DNA of 64,000 nt from an uncultured Lentisphaeria bacterium (lineage in GTDB: Bacteria; Verrucomicrobiota; Lentisphaeria; Victivallales; UBA1829): assembly GCA_949282305.1 (NCBI GenBank), contig CASDPB010000036.1:130425-194424 (forward strand), read 5' to 3'. Within the stretch, counting starts at the first letter, position 1. The number at the start of each line of letters is the position of its first letter. The notes under the pieces were generated by a model, which was given only the letters and a program-made list of their open reading frames with translations, made no database searches and was not told where the DNA came from. Both the position numbers and the translations under genes were made by a program. Shown here piece by piece: positions 9,261-17,786 of the stretch.

Positions 9261-10145
9261 TCATCCCTTTAGAGCGACCCAGCCTTCCCGCCCCGGAATT
9301 TCTCCTTTTACAATGGGGGCGCGGGGCAGGGACGCCGTATCCGCGGGCAGCAGATCGCCCGGTGCGGTGAACGTGATCCCGCGCGCTTTTGCCATCGTAA
9401 GAAACTCATCGAACATCTTCATGCAGGCGCCGCCTTCGGCTTCCGCATGGATCGTGAGCATGTTGTAGGAATCTTTCTGAACGGTCGCCAGCAGACGCTC
9501 GTTGTAATTCTCATTGGTCACACCGTTTTTGCCGAGCATCTCATCATAAGTCGGCATATTGAGCGGCATTTGCGGTGTAGTCAGTTCTTTGCCGCCGACG
9601 ACAGGAATGAAAATTCCGGAACCGCGGCAGTCGCTGTTGTATCTGAAATGGAAACGCTCCTTCACGACCAGTGTGCTTTCCACGCATCTCCAACCGGGAA
9701 CCGCGGAGCAGGTCGGAGCCTTGCCAGTGATGCGTTCCAGTTCCTCATACGCTTTTCTGATATGTTCGTAAATTGCTTCCGGAGACATTTTATCGACATG
9801 CGCCTGCCAGCCGTGATGGTCCCAGGCGTGCACGCCGATCTCGTGTCCCGCTTCGGCACATGCGCGGATGACCGGGGCAAGTCTTCTGCCGATCTTCGGT
9901 CCCGGCCACATCGTCCCCATCAGGAGAATGTCCATGCCGTAGAGACTTGCCGCCCTGGTGCGCATCATCTTCCAGAGAAACGCGGGTTTCAGGAGGCGCC
10001 AGACATGACGCCCCATATTGTCCGGGCCGGCGGAAAAGAAGAACGCCGCCCTGATGCCGTGCCTGTCGAGTACGCGGCAGAGGCGGGGAACGCCGTCGCG
10101 CGTCCCGCGGTAAGTGTCTACGTCAACTCGAAGCGCAATCTTCAT
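9261..10145 (-). CDS. arnD: 4-deoxy-4-formamido-L-arabinose-phosphoundecaprenol deformylase (ArnD)
   Basis: A 294-residue polysaccharide-deacetylase-fold protein. [18 protein letters not shown] gives the metal-binding Asp pair near the N-terminus, [14 protein letters not shown] gives the HxxxH motif, and a late LTIHAE supplies the final histidine. This pattern is that of ArnD, which removes the formyl group from undecaprenyl-phosphate-Ara4FN on the cytoplasmic face of the inner membrane. Its ATG overlaps the arnA stop by four bases, so the two are translationally coupled. The length fits the roughly 296-residue family norm. Confidence 0.93.
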   Translation of the reverse strand: MKIALRVDVDTYRGTRDGVPRLCRVLDRHGIRAAFFFSAGPDNMGRHVWRLLKPAFLWKMMRTRAASLYGMDILLMGTMWPGPKIGRRLAPVIRACAEAGHEIGVHAWDHHGWQAHVDKMSPEAIYEHIRKAYEELERITGKAPTCSAVPGWRCVESTLVVKERFHFRYNSDCRGSGIFIPVVGGKELTTPQMPLNMPTYDEMLGKNGVTNENYNERLLATVQKDSYNMLTIHAEAEGGACMKMFDEFLTMAKARGITFTAPGDLLPADTASLPRAPIVKGEIPGREGWVALKG

Positions 10146-12133
10146 TTTGTTGTGAACTCACCGGATTCCACCGCCTGCCGCAGGAAGAAGTCCAGCGTCA
10201 TTTTGATGGAGTCTTTGAACTTGACCTGCGGCTCCCAGTCACAGTATTTCTTTGCGTTTCTGATGCTCGGCTTTCTGTGCTGGACGTCCTGATATCCCTT
10301 GCCGTAGAAAGCGCTGCTTTCGACCTCCTTGTAACCGGCGAACGGCGGGAATTTCCTGCGGAGCGGATGTTTGCTGAACTGTCTGACCAGCTCTTCGGCA
10401 AGCTCCTTGATGCTTGCCTCGTTGGCGGGGCAGCCGATGTTGATGATCTTGCCGTCGCATCTGCCGCCTTTGTTCTCAATGATGCGGAACAGACATTCAA
10501 TGCCGTCCGTGACATGGGTGAAGCAGCGTTTCTGCAGTCCCCCGTCGATGAGCTGGATCGGCGTGCCCTGAACGAGGTTGAGGATCAGCTGCGTGATCGC
10601 GCGGGAGCTGCCGATACGCGCGGATGAGAGGCTGTCGAGTTTCGGTCCCATCCAGTTGAACGGACGGAACAGGGTGAATTTAAGCTGTTTCTGGGCTCCG
10701 TAAGCCCAGATGACGCGGTCGAGCATCTGCTTTGAGCAGGAGTAAATCCAGCGCTGCATGCGGATCGGTCCGGTGATGAGCGGGGAATTGTCTTCGTCAA
10801 AATTTTCATCCGTGCACATTCCGTAGACTTCGGACGTGGACGGGAAGATGATGCGTTTGTTGTATTTGACACAGTAGCGGACGATGCGGAGATTCTCCTC
10901 GAAGTCCAGCTCGAATACGCGGAGCGGATTCCTGGTATATTCGATCGGAGTTGCAATCGCCACCAGCGGAAGCACGATGTCGCATTTGCGGACATGATAC
11001 TCGATCCATTCACGGTTGATCGTGATGTCGCCTTCAAAGAAATGAAAATCCGGCTTGCCGAGCAGGTCGGAAATATAATTGGAACGCAGATCCATGCCAT
11101 AGACTTCGTATTCGCCGCTTTCCAGAAGGCGTTCGCTGATGGCGCTGCCGATGAATCCGTTGACACCGAGGATCAGGACACTTTTCTTATGCCGCGGCGC
11201 GGTGCCCCGGAGAGTGCCTGTGAATGTCATTTTCTCAACGAGCTTGCAGTCCTCCGCCAGCTGTGCGCCGGAGGAGTAGAGACCGCCTTCCTGCTGTGCG
11301 TAGTTGACTGTGACCGCGCCCTTGCCGCAGGCGATTGTCAGCGGATTGACGGAAAGGACGGTTCCGGGGAATGCCTTTGCCGCGCCCCTGGCTTCGGAAA
11401 CATCCCAGAATATGTATTTCTTTTCTCCCAGGAAGCTGAATGCGCCGGGGTAGGGACGGGTCACGCCGCGTACGAGATTGCGGACTTCCGAAGCCGTCTT
11501 TCCCCAGTCGATGATGCCGTCATCCGGTTTGCGCCCGCCGAAATAGGTGGCTTTCTTTTCGTCCTGCCTGACCGCTTTCAGGGTGCCTTTCCGGAGTTTC
11601 GGCAGAGCGGTCTTGAGCAGTTTTGCGGCTGCTTTTACGGCGTTCAGGTGAACGTCCTTTGCCGTATCGTCTGCTCCGATTGCAAATTTCTCCTGCGCGA
11701 GAATGTCGCCGTTGTCCGGCTTTTCCGTCATGTAGTGCAGAGTCACGCCCGTTTCCTTTTCCCCGTTGATGACAGCCCAGTTGAGGGGGCAGCGCCCGCG
11801 GTATTTCGGGAGCAGGGAGCCGTGAAGGTTGATGCAGCCTTTCGCGGGAATGCCGAGAATCTCTTTCCCGACCATATCCCTGTAGTAAAAGGAAAAGATG
11901 AAGTCGGGATTCATCTTCTTGATTTTCGCGACCCAGAGCGGATGGTTGATGTCTGCCGGCGCATAGAGCGGAATCCCTTTCTGCGAAGCAAGCTCCGCGA
12001 CGGACTGGAACCAGATATTTTCATTCGGATCGTCCTTGTGCGTGAACACCGCCTGAATCTCGAATCCGTTGCCGAGAAGGGCTTTGATGCCTTCGCATCC
12101 GATATTGTTGTAAGCAAGAACAACTGCCTTCAT
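10142..12133 (-). CDS. arnA: Bifunctional UDP-Ara4N formyltransferase / UDP-glucuronate decarboxylase (ArnA)
   Basis: A 663-residue two-domain enzyme of normal ArnA length (about 660). The first 300 residues are a formyltransferase with [19 protein letters not shown] (catalytic Asn and His) and KPDNGDIL (catalytic Asp). From about residue 315 there is an extended SDR domain: the NAD-binding [19 protein letters not shown] with the catalytic Ser and Glu, YSCSKQM as YxxxK, and [10 protein letters not shown] with the Arg used in decarboxylation. It makes UDP-4-keto-arabinose from UDP-glucuronate and N-formylates the amino sugar. The transaminase that works between these two steps (ArnB) is absent from the window. 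Confidence 0.95.
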   Translation of the reverse strand: MKAVVLAYNNIGCEGIKALLGNGFEIQAVFTHKDDPNENIWFQSVAELASQKGIPLYAPADINHPLWVAKIKKMNPDFIFSFYYRDMVGKEILGIPAKGCINLHGSLLPKYRGRCPLNWAVINGEKETGVTLHYMTEKPDNGDILAQEKFAIGADDTAKDVHLNAVKAAAKLLKTALPKLRKGTLKAVRQDEKKATYFGGRKPDDGIIDWGKTASEVRNLVRGVTRPYPGAFSFLGEKKYIFWDVSEARGAAKAFPGTVLSVNPLTIACGKGAVTVNYAQQEGGLYSSGAQLAEDCKLVEKMTFTGTLRGTAPRHKKSVLILGVNGFIGSAISERLLESGEYEVYGMDLRSNYISDLLGKPDFHFFEGDITINREWIEYHVRKCDIVLPLVAIATPIEYTRNPLRVFELDFEENLRIVRYCVKYNKRIIFPSTSEVYGMCTDENFDEDNSPLITGPIRMQRWIYSCSKQMLDRVIWAYGAQKQLKFTLFRPFNWMGPKLDSLSSARIGSSRAITQLILNLVQGTPIQLIDGGLQKRCFTHVTDGIECLFRIIENKGGRCDGKIINIGCPANEASIKELAEELVRQFSKHPLRRKFPPFAGYKEVESSAFYGKGYQDVQHRKPSIRNAKKYCDWEPQVKFKDSIKMTLDFFLRQAVESGEFTTK

Positions 12134-12163
12134 TGGTGATCTCCTGATAGCTGTAAATTTAAA

Positions 12164-13120
12164 TTATTTCTCTTCTGTGCCTGTGACTTTTTCCACGAAA
12201 TACTGCGGGCGCCCGCGTGCATTCAGGTGGATTTTTCCGATGTATTCTCCCAGCAGCCCCATCGCGGCGAACTGTCCGCCCATGAAGATGAACGCGATCG
12301 AGAAAAGTGCAAATACGCCGTTCGCGCCCCAGTCGTTGTCATAGATGCGGGTCATGATGAAAATGACAATGCCGAAAATGACGCCGAGCAGGGCGATGAA
12401 GAAACCGAAAAACGTCAGCATTCTCAGCGGAAATGTGGATGTGCCGGTAAGCAGGTCATATTGCAGGGCGATCAGCTTCCAGACGGAATATTTCGATTCG
12501 CCGGCGGCGCGTTCCGCGTGCTTGACGTAAACCTCGGTGGAGCGTCTCGCAAAGGACATTGCCAGCATCGGAATGAATTTGCCCTGTTCGCGGCAGTCCA
12601 GAATCGCGTTGACGACGGGCCTGCTGTAACCGCGCAGCATGCAGCCGTAGTCCGTCATGACTTTGCCTCTGGTGAGTCTGCGGACAATCAGATTGACGGT
12701 TTTCGACGCGAGTTTGCGGAAGAGAGTGTCCTGCCTGTTTTCGCGGATTGAGCCGACCACGTCATACCCTTCCTCCAGCTTCTCGACCAGTTTGTGAATT
12801 TCCTCCGGCGGATTCTGAAGATCGGCATCCAGGGTGACAACATATCTGCCGCGTGACTGCGCCAGCCCCGCCGTGACCGCCGCATGCTGCCCGAAGTTGG
12901 TGGTCAGGATCACGCCGATGACTTTATGCGGATATTTTCCGGAGGCTTCTTCAATCATTGCCGAGGACTTGTCCACGCTGCCGTCGTCAACCAGAATGAT
13001 TTCATAAGAGCGTTTCATCGCTTCGCAGGCGTCCAAAGTCCGCCTGATCATTTCCGGAAGATTCAGTTCCTCATTGTAAACCGGAATTACAACTGAAAGC
13101 TCAAGTGTGTCCGTTGCCAT
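12164..13120 (-). CDS. arnC: Undecaprenyl-phosphate Ara4FN transferase (ArnC-like GT2)
   Basis: A 318-residue family 2 glycosyltransferase. The N-terminal LSVVIPVYNEELNLPE and YEIILVDDGSVDKS form the nucleotide-sugar fold, VTLDADLQNPPEEI gives the DxD-type metal site, and two C-terminal membrane helices lie at about 230-285. This arrangement is shared by ArnC and dolichol-phosphate-mannose-synthase-like enzymes; position immediately before arnA makes ArnC the best assignment. It loads formamido-arabinose onto undecaprenyl phosphate at the inner membrane. The gap to arnA is 30 bases. Confidence 0.9.
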   Translation of the reverse strand: MATDTLELSVVIPVYNEELNLPEMIRRTLDACEAMKRSYEIILVDDGSVDKSSAMIEEASGKYPHKVIGVILTTNFGQHAAVTAGLAQSRGRYVVTLDADLQNPPEEIHKLVEKLEEGYDVVGSIRENRQDTLFRKLASKTVNLIVRRLTRGKVMTDYGCMLRGYSRPVVNAILDCREQGKFIPMLAMSFARRSTEVYVKHAERAAGESKYSVWKLIALQYDLLTGTSTFPLRMLTFFGFFIALLGVIFGIVIFIMTRIYDNDWGANGVFALFSIAFIFMGGQFAAMGLLGEYIGKIHLNARGRPQYFVEKVTGTEEK

Positions 13121-13201
13121 AATTATCCTGGGACTCCATAATAAGTTAAAAACAAGTACCCGCGCAATATACTGCCGGGCACGGAATATTCCAAATCGAA
13201 A

Positions 13202-14998
13202 TTACTGAAAAATCTGTATTTTCCCGCGATGCGGGCCGGGCGCGTTCAGGGCGATGATGACAAATTTTTTTCTGGCGGCCTTTTTCTTTTCCCATTTCAT
13301 CAGGGGTTCCACCAGGAAAATATTTTCCTGAATGATTTTGCGGAGCCGGGGATCCTGCACCCTGCGCCAGTCCCGGAGCTCTGCAATCACGGCGACCGGC
13401 GTTGTGCCCGCCTTTGCAAAAAATTCTGCAAGTACCTTGTCCAGATCCTTTTCCTGCGATTCTTCCGCCAGCACGGGAATATGGTGCGGACGGGAAAGAT
13501 AGTAAGTCATCGTCGTGTAGGTTTTCACGGGGAATGCGATATTGTTTCCGGTGATGCCGTTCTCCTCCATGATCCGCACAGCGGAAAGGATGAACGGTTT
13601 GCCGGTTCTGAGAGTGACATCGAAGACCGGAATTGCGATTCCGAAGACGAATATCATCAGGATTGCGCATGAAACCGCCGCCCGGGTGAAGGAGGAGTAA
13701 CCGCAGAAATCCCATTTGGTCCCGGCGGGATTCCGCTTCCTGAAATAGAGAAAAATGAAGAGGAAGAGAATTCCGAGCGGAATCGGAAAAGCGTAAAGGA
13801 ACGTGCTGACCTCCTGCGGGAGCTCGAACGGGAGCACCCGTTTCACAAAATGCCAGATCAGGGGCGCGACAAGGAGAATGAAGCCGGCGATGAAGAAGAC
13901 CCATTCATAAACTTGCAGCAGAACGACTTTGATCTTTTCCCAGAACCCGTTTTCCTTCCGGCAGAGATAAAGTGCCGTGAGAAGCGCGCAGAAAGGCAGG
14001 ATCGGGAGAATGTAATAGACCCGTTTGGAGCCGGAGAGCGAAAAGACCGTGAAAATCACGATGTTGGACACGAGCAGCCAGCGTTCGTCGCCGGAGAGAC
14101 GCTTCCACTCTTTGCATGCCCATGCGAACGCCAGGACGAGGAACGGTGTCCAGGGAATGAAAAGCTGTGGCAGATATTTGAAGTAATCATACCACGGTCC
14201 CTTGTGATCGAAAGGATTGAAAAAGCGCGTGATGTTTTCCCGGAATACCTGATAAAGACCGTTCATGAATGTTTCGCTGCTTTTCGTCGCAATCAGGAAG
14301 AAGGGCAGAAAATAGACCAGCAGGGAGAGAATGCCGGCGGCAAAAAGCCGCCAGTTGAGGTGCCGCTTCCAGGTCTTGTTGACAACGAGATCCGTCAGCA
14401 CCACAAGCACCGGAATCGCGATCGCGCTGAGCCCTTTGGTCTGTCCTCCGACCGCACAGAGCGTGCCGAAGAGGAAATAGGAGAAGACGTCGGTTTTATC
14501 GCGCTTGACGATATACCATGCGATGGCAAGGGTGCCGAACGCCATGTTCAGCATGTCCGCTTCGGCAAGTCTGCCCCAGAATGCCAGACTGTAGATGGTC
14601 AGGAAGATCCAGGACGCCGTTACGGCGACGTCCCGGCTCCAGAGACGGAATGCAATGACGCGTGTCGCCCAGAGCGCCGCCAGTGCCGCCAGCGCGCTTG
14701 GAATGCGTGCCAGAAGTTCCGTCACTTCGCCTTTGTTGAAAAACGCGAAGATTGCGATAAGCCAGTAGCTGACGATCGGCTTGTCGAAATACAACTCGAA
14801 ATTGATGGTCGGCTGCACGAAGTTGCCGCTCAGAAACATCTCTCTGACGATGCCGGTCCATCTTGCTTCCGAACCGGAAATCGCTTTCACTCCGAGATTC
14901 AGGAATAGCAGGATCACCGCCATGATCCAGAAGATCAGATCGGGAAGATTCGTTTTTGAAAAAAAGGGTTTTCTGTCCTCAATGACATTTGTTTTCAT
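13202..14998 (-). CDS. Second GT39 / ArnT-like membrane glycosyltransferase
   Basis: A 598-residue polytopic protein related to ArnT. The first loop reads ISGSEARWTGIVREM where ArnT has the DETRYAEI-type motif, so the acidic pair is altered (SEAR). ELYFDKPIVSYWL follows at the place of the FEKPP motif. About a dozen hydrophobic segments are visible. The start at 14998 is supported by AAGGA seven bases upstream; the frame is open to 15139 but the added residues do not look membrane-targeting. It heads the arn block and has its own promoter at 15120-15147. It may transfer a different lipid-linked sugar than the arnT at 7559, or a second aminoarabinose. Confidence 0.8.
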   Translation of the reverse strand: MKTNVIEDRKPFFSKTNLPDLIFWIMAVILLFLNLGVKAISGSEARWTGIVREMFLSGNFVQPTINFELYFDKPIVSYWLIAIFAFFNKGEVTELLARIPSALAALAALWATRVIAFRLWSRDVAVTASWIFLTIYSLAFWGRLAEADMLNMAFGTLAIAWYIVKRDKTDVFSYFLFGTLCAVGGQTKGLSAIAIPVLVVLTDLVVNKTWKRHLNWRLFAAGILSLLVYFLPFFLIATKSSETFMNGLYQVFRENITRFFNPFDHKGPWYDYFKYLPQLFIPWTPFLVLAFAWACKEWKRLSGDERWLLVSNIVIFTVFSLSGSKRVYYILPILPFCALLTALYLCRKENGFWEKIKVVLLQVYEWVFFIAGFILLVAPLIWHFVKRVLPFELPQEVSTFLYAFPIPLGILFLFIFLYFRKRNPAGTKWDFCGYSSFTRAAVSCAILMIFVFGIAIPVFDVTLRTGKPFILSAVRIMEENGITGNNIAFPVKTYTTMTYYLSRPHHIPVLAEESQEKDLDKVLAEFFAKAGTTPVAVIAELRDWRRVQDPRLRKIIQENIFLVEPLMKWEKKKAARKKFVIIALNAPGPHRGKIQIFQ

Positions 14999-15119
14999 AT
15001 CTGTTCCTTGTCTTGTGACCATTTGATTTACATTGCTGAGCTGCATCCGCAATATCTGCGGATGGTATAAATATGGTATTCTTACACATAATGCACCGTA
15101 TGTGCCGCTCGTTCGGCAT

Positions 15120-15147
15120 AGTATATAGCAGTTAAGCATTTTTTCAA
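15120..15147 (-). promoter_or_regulatory. Sigma-70-type promoter for the arn block
   Basis: Read leftward, TTGAAA (15147-15142) and TATACT (15125-15120) are separated by 16 bases. Predicted start of transcription is about 115 bases before the first gene of the block. Confidence 0.6.
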
Positions 15148-15292
15148 GGCTTCTTTTCAGAAAGTTGGATTACAAAAAGTTCATAATTGCCTTTTACTGA
15201 AAATCAAATGTGCCCGGAGGATTGTTCTTTTTCATTGGGGAGAACATCTGCTGCGGGATTGATGAATCCTTCATTTTTCCGGGAAGAAACAG

Positions 15293-15320
15293 TTGCACTG
15301 TCATGATTTCATGTTATACT
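15293..15320 (+). promoter_or_regulatory. Sigma-70-type promoter for the MgtC-family gene
   Basis: TTGCAC (15293-15298), a 16-base spacer and TATACT (15315-15320), about 55 bases before the chosen start codon. It faces away from the arn promoter. Confidence 0.55.
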
Positions 15321-15375
15321 ATATTTCCTTGTGACAATGAACGGCGGCAGAATGGCTGCGGAGGGTTTTCTTACT

Positions 15376-16038
15376 ATGACATGGGAATTTATTTTCCGCC
15401 TTGCGCTGGCGGGGGTGCTCGGCGGGATGATCGGGATCGACAGGGAGTACCGCGCCAAGGAGGCGGGACTCCGGACTCATTTTCTGGTATCGCTCGGCAG
15501 CGCCCTGCTCATGATTGTTTCGCAGTGGGGCTTTCGCGATGTTCTTCAGCATGAACATGTCGGGCTTGATCCGAGCCGGATTGCGTCTCAGGTTGTCAGC
15601 GGAATCGGTTTCATCGGAGCCGGAACGATCATTCTGCAAAAACAGTTTGTGCGCGGCCTGACGACTGCCGCGGGACTGTGGGCAACTGCCGGAATCGGTT
15701 TGGCGGTCGGCGGCGGATTGTACTGGCTCGGCGTCGCCGCAACTGTCCTTACGCTGGTGGGGCTTGAGCTCCTGCGTTATATCTTCAAATACATCGGGAT
15801 CGGATTGAAGGTGTCGAAGCTGATCTTTACAATTGACGACATCGGAAAGGTGAAGCAGATTCTGGGCGAACTGAATGCAAACGGTTATCATATCGTTACT
15901 TATACGCTGAAAGAGGATCGGGAGGATCTGATCCGCGTCACAATGCTGGTGAAGTCGCTTGACAGTTCCAATGATGAGAATCATCTGCTGATGCTGATTC
16001 AGAAGATGCCGGATGTGATGCTGGAGAAGTTTGAGTAA
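15376..16038 (+). CDS. MgtC/SapB family membrane protein
   Basis: A 220-residue protein beginning MTWEFIFRLALAGVLGGM followed by IGIDREYRAKEAGLRTHFLV, the MgtC/SapB signature, with four to five hydrophobic segments in the first 140 residues and a soluble ACT-like C-terminal domain (TIDDIGKVKQILGELNANGY). MgtC proteins of enterics affect magnesium adaptation and the F-type ATPase; many family members have no proven role. The ATG at 15376 fits the family start and has GAGGG ten bases before it. It is divergent from the arn block, with 377 bases between them holding both promoters. Confidence 0.9.
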   Translation: MTWEFIFRLALAGVLGGMIGIDREYRAKEAGLRTHFLVSLGSALLMIVSQWGFRDVLQHEHVGLDPSRIASQVVSGIGFIGAGTIILQKQFVRGLTTAAGLWATAGIGLAVGGGLYWLGVAATVLTLVGLELLRYIFKYIGIGLKVSKLIFTIDDIGKVKQILGELNANGYHIVTYTLKEDREDLIRVTMLVKSLDSSNDENHLLMLIQKMPDVMLEKFE

Positions 16039-16056
16039 TCTGCCTTTGCCGGTCGT

Positions 16057-16084
16057 CTTTCCGCGATGCCCGGATTGCGGAAAG
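16057..16084 (+). terminator. Hairpin after the MgtC gene
   Basis: CTTTCCGC (16057-16064) pairs perfectly with GCGGAAAG (16077-16084), 18 bases after the stop. There is no T-run, so termination is uncertain. Confidence 0.35.
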
Positions 16085-16205
16085 GCAGCCATGCAGACTT
16101 TCCGTTCCGCCGCGTTCCGACTGCGCAAGGGCGGGGTTTCCCGTAAAACCGTGTGTTCCGCGGGCAGTTCGTCAGGATATGCAAGTGAAGAGACTGGAAG
16201 GAAAA

Positions 16206-17570
16206 ATGAAATACTTTGTGAGGGACGGGAAATTCTATTCCCTGTTTTTTACCATGACGTTGACAATCGCAATGCAGAGCGCGATTGTATTTTCTGTGAA
16301 TCTGGCGGATGCGGTCATGCTTTCCCGTTATTCAGAAACGGCGCTTGCGGGAGTCGCTTTGCTGAATCAGATTCAGTTTCTGCTGCAGATGCTGGTTTTC
16401 GGCATTGCGGAGGGCGCGCTGGTGTTTTCTTCCCGAAGCTGGGGAGAGCGCAGGATTGAGCCGATCCATGAAATTACCAATATCGCGATGAAGTTCGGCG
16501 TGGTTCTCGCCTGCGGACTGGGTGCGCTGATGCTGTTTTCACCGGAAGTCGTCCTGCGGCTGATGGCGACAGATCAGCCGATCGTCGCGGAAGGAGCGCG
16601 TTATGCGCGGATCATCAGTTTTTCTTATCCCGTGTTCGCCGTATCGCAGATTCTGATGATTATGCTGCGGAGTGTGGAGACGGTCAGAATCAGTTTTTAT
16701 CTTTCAATCGTGACTTTCGTGACGAATGTGACTCTGAACTATCTTCTGATCTTCGGCAACTGCGGCTTTCCTGAACTTGGATGCCGGGGGGCGGCGATTG
16801 CCACGCTCTGCGCACGGACGCTGGAACTGTTTCTGATTGTCGGATACACACGTCTGATGGACCGGAAAGTGAATCTGAGGCTTCGGCATATTCTCTGCCG
16901 GATGAATATGGGGCTGCTGCGCGACTATATCCGGGTCGGTTCGCCTGTTTTTCTCTCAGGCGCGATCTGGGGGGTGGCGATGGCGATCCAGACCGGTATT
17001 CTCGGACATCTCGGAAGTTCGGCGATTGCGGCGAATTCCGTTGCCACGACGGTATTTCAGATTGTGACCGTGTTTATCTATGCCTCCGCGAGCGCTGCCG
17101 CGGTCATGATCGGCAAGACGATCGGCGAGGGGCATATCGCGTTACTCCGTCCTTATGCAAGGACTTTTCAGGGGCTTTTCCTCGGTATCGGACTTGTCAG
17201 CGGGTTTTTCCTGTTTTTTCTGAAAGATCCTGTCATTGTCCTGTTTTCCGAATTGTCGCCGGAATCCGCCGCAATGACGCTTCAGTTCATGACGGTGCTT
17301 GCCGTGACGACCGTGGGAACGGCGTATCAGATGCCTTGCCTGACGGGAATTGTCCGTGCCGGAGGCGAAACGGATTTCGTATTGAAAAACGATCTGATTT
17401 TCATGTGGCTCCTGGTTCTTCCGTCTTCGTTCCTCGCCGCTTTTGTTTTCCGTCTGTCACCGCTGGCTGTCTTCATCTGCCTGAAATCGGATCAGATTCT
17501 GAAATGTGCGGTTGCCGCTTATAAGGTAAACCGTTACACCTGGATCAAGGTGATTTCGCGGGATGCATGA
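16206..17570 (+). CDS. MATE family efflux transporter
   Basis: A 454-residue protein with about twelve membrane segments arranged as two related halves, typical of multidrug and toxic compound extrusion transporters (VNLADAVMLSRYSETALAGV near the start, then PVFLSGAIWGVAMAIQTGILGHLG opening the second half). It would export organic cations or drugs using a sodium or proton gradient; the substrate is unknown. The ATG at 16206 has GGAAGG upstream and is preferred to an in-frame start nine codons earlier. It lies 167 bases after the MgtC gene and may share its promoter. A terminator follows at 17651. Confidence 0.92.
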   Translation: MKYFVRDGKFYSLFFTMTLTIAMQSAIVFSVNLADAVMLSRYSETALAGVALLNQIQFLLQMLVFGIAEGALVFSSRSWGERRIEPIHEITNIAMKFGVVLACGLGALMLFSPEVVLRLMATDQPIVAEGARYARIISFSYPVFAVSQILMIMLRSVETVRISFYLSIVTFVTNVTLNYLLIFGNCGFPELGCRGAAIATLCARTLELFLIVGYTRLMDRKVNLRLRHILCRMNMGLLRDYIRVGSPVFLSGAIWGVAMAIQTGILGHLGSSAIAANSVATTVFQIVTVFIYASASAAAVMIGKTIGEGHIALLRPYARTFQGLFLGIGLVSGFFLFFLKDPVIVLFSELSPESAAMTLQFMTVLAVTTVGTAYQMPCLTGIVRAGGETDFVLKNDLIFMWLLVLPSSFLAAFVFRLSPLAVFICLKSDQILKCAVAAYKVNRYTWIKVISRDA

Positions 17571-17650
17571 TTCTTGCCCTGATGCAGTGCTTCCGGCGCG
17601 GTTCGGCGGCGGTCCGCCGGGCACGCAGAGCGCGAAATCTCCGTCCGGAG

Positions 17651-17668
17651 CGGACGAAGTCCGTTTTT
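17651..17668 (+). terminator. Short hairpin with T-run after the MATE gene
   Basis: CGGAC-GAA-GTCCG followed by TTTTT. A competing hairpin CGTCCG-GAG-CGGACG (17642-17656) overlaps it. Confidence 0.55.
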
Positions 17669-17672
17669 CGGC

Positions 17673-17700
17673 TTGCAATCGGCAGACAATGGAATATAGT
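17673..17700 (+). promoter_or_regulatory. Promoter for the sialate O-acetylesterase gene
   Basis: TTGCAA (17673-17678), a 16-base spacer and TATAGT (17695-17700), 86 bases before the start codon and just after the preceding terminator. Confidence 0.55.
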
Positions 17701-17786
17701 AAGCCCGAAATCGTTACGCCAGTCTTTCAATGAAAAGTTGTTGGAACCGGAAAAAAGCACAAATTTTGAATCAGGAGAATTTTACG

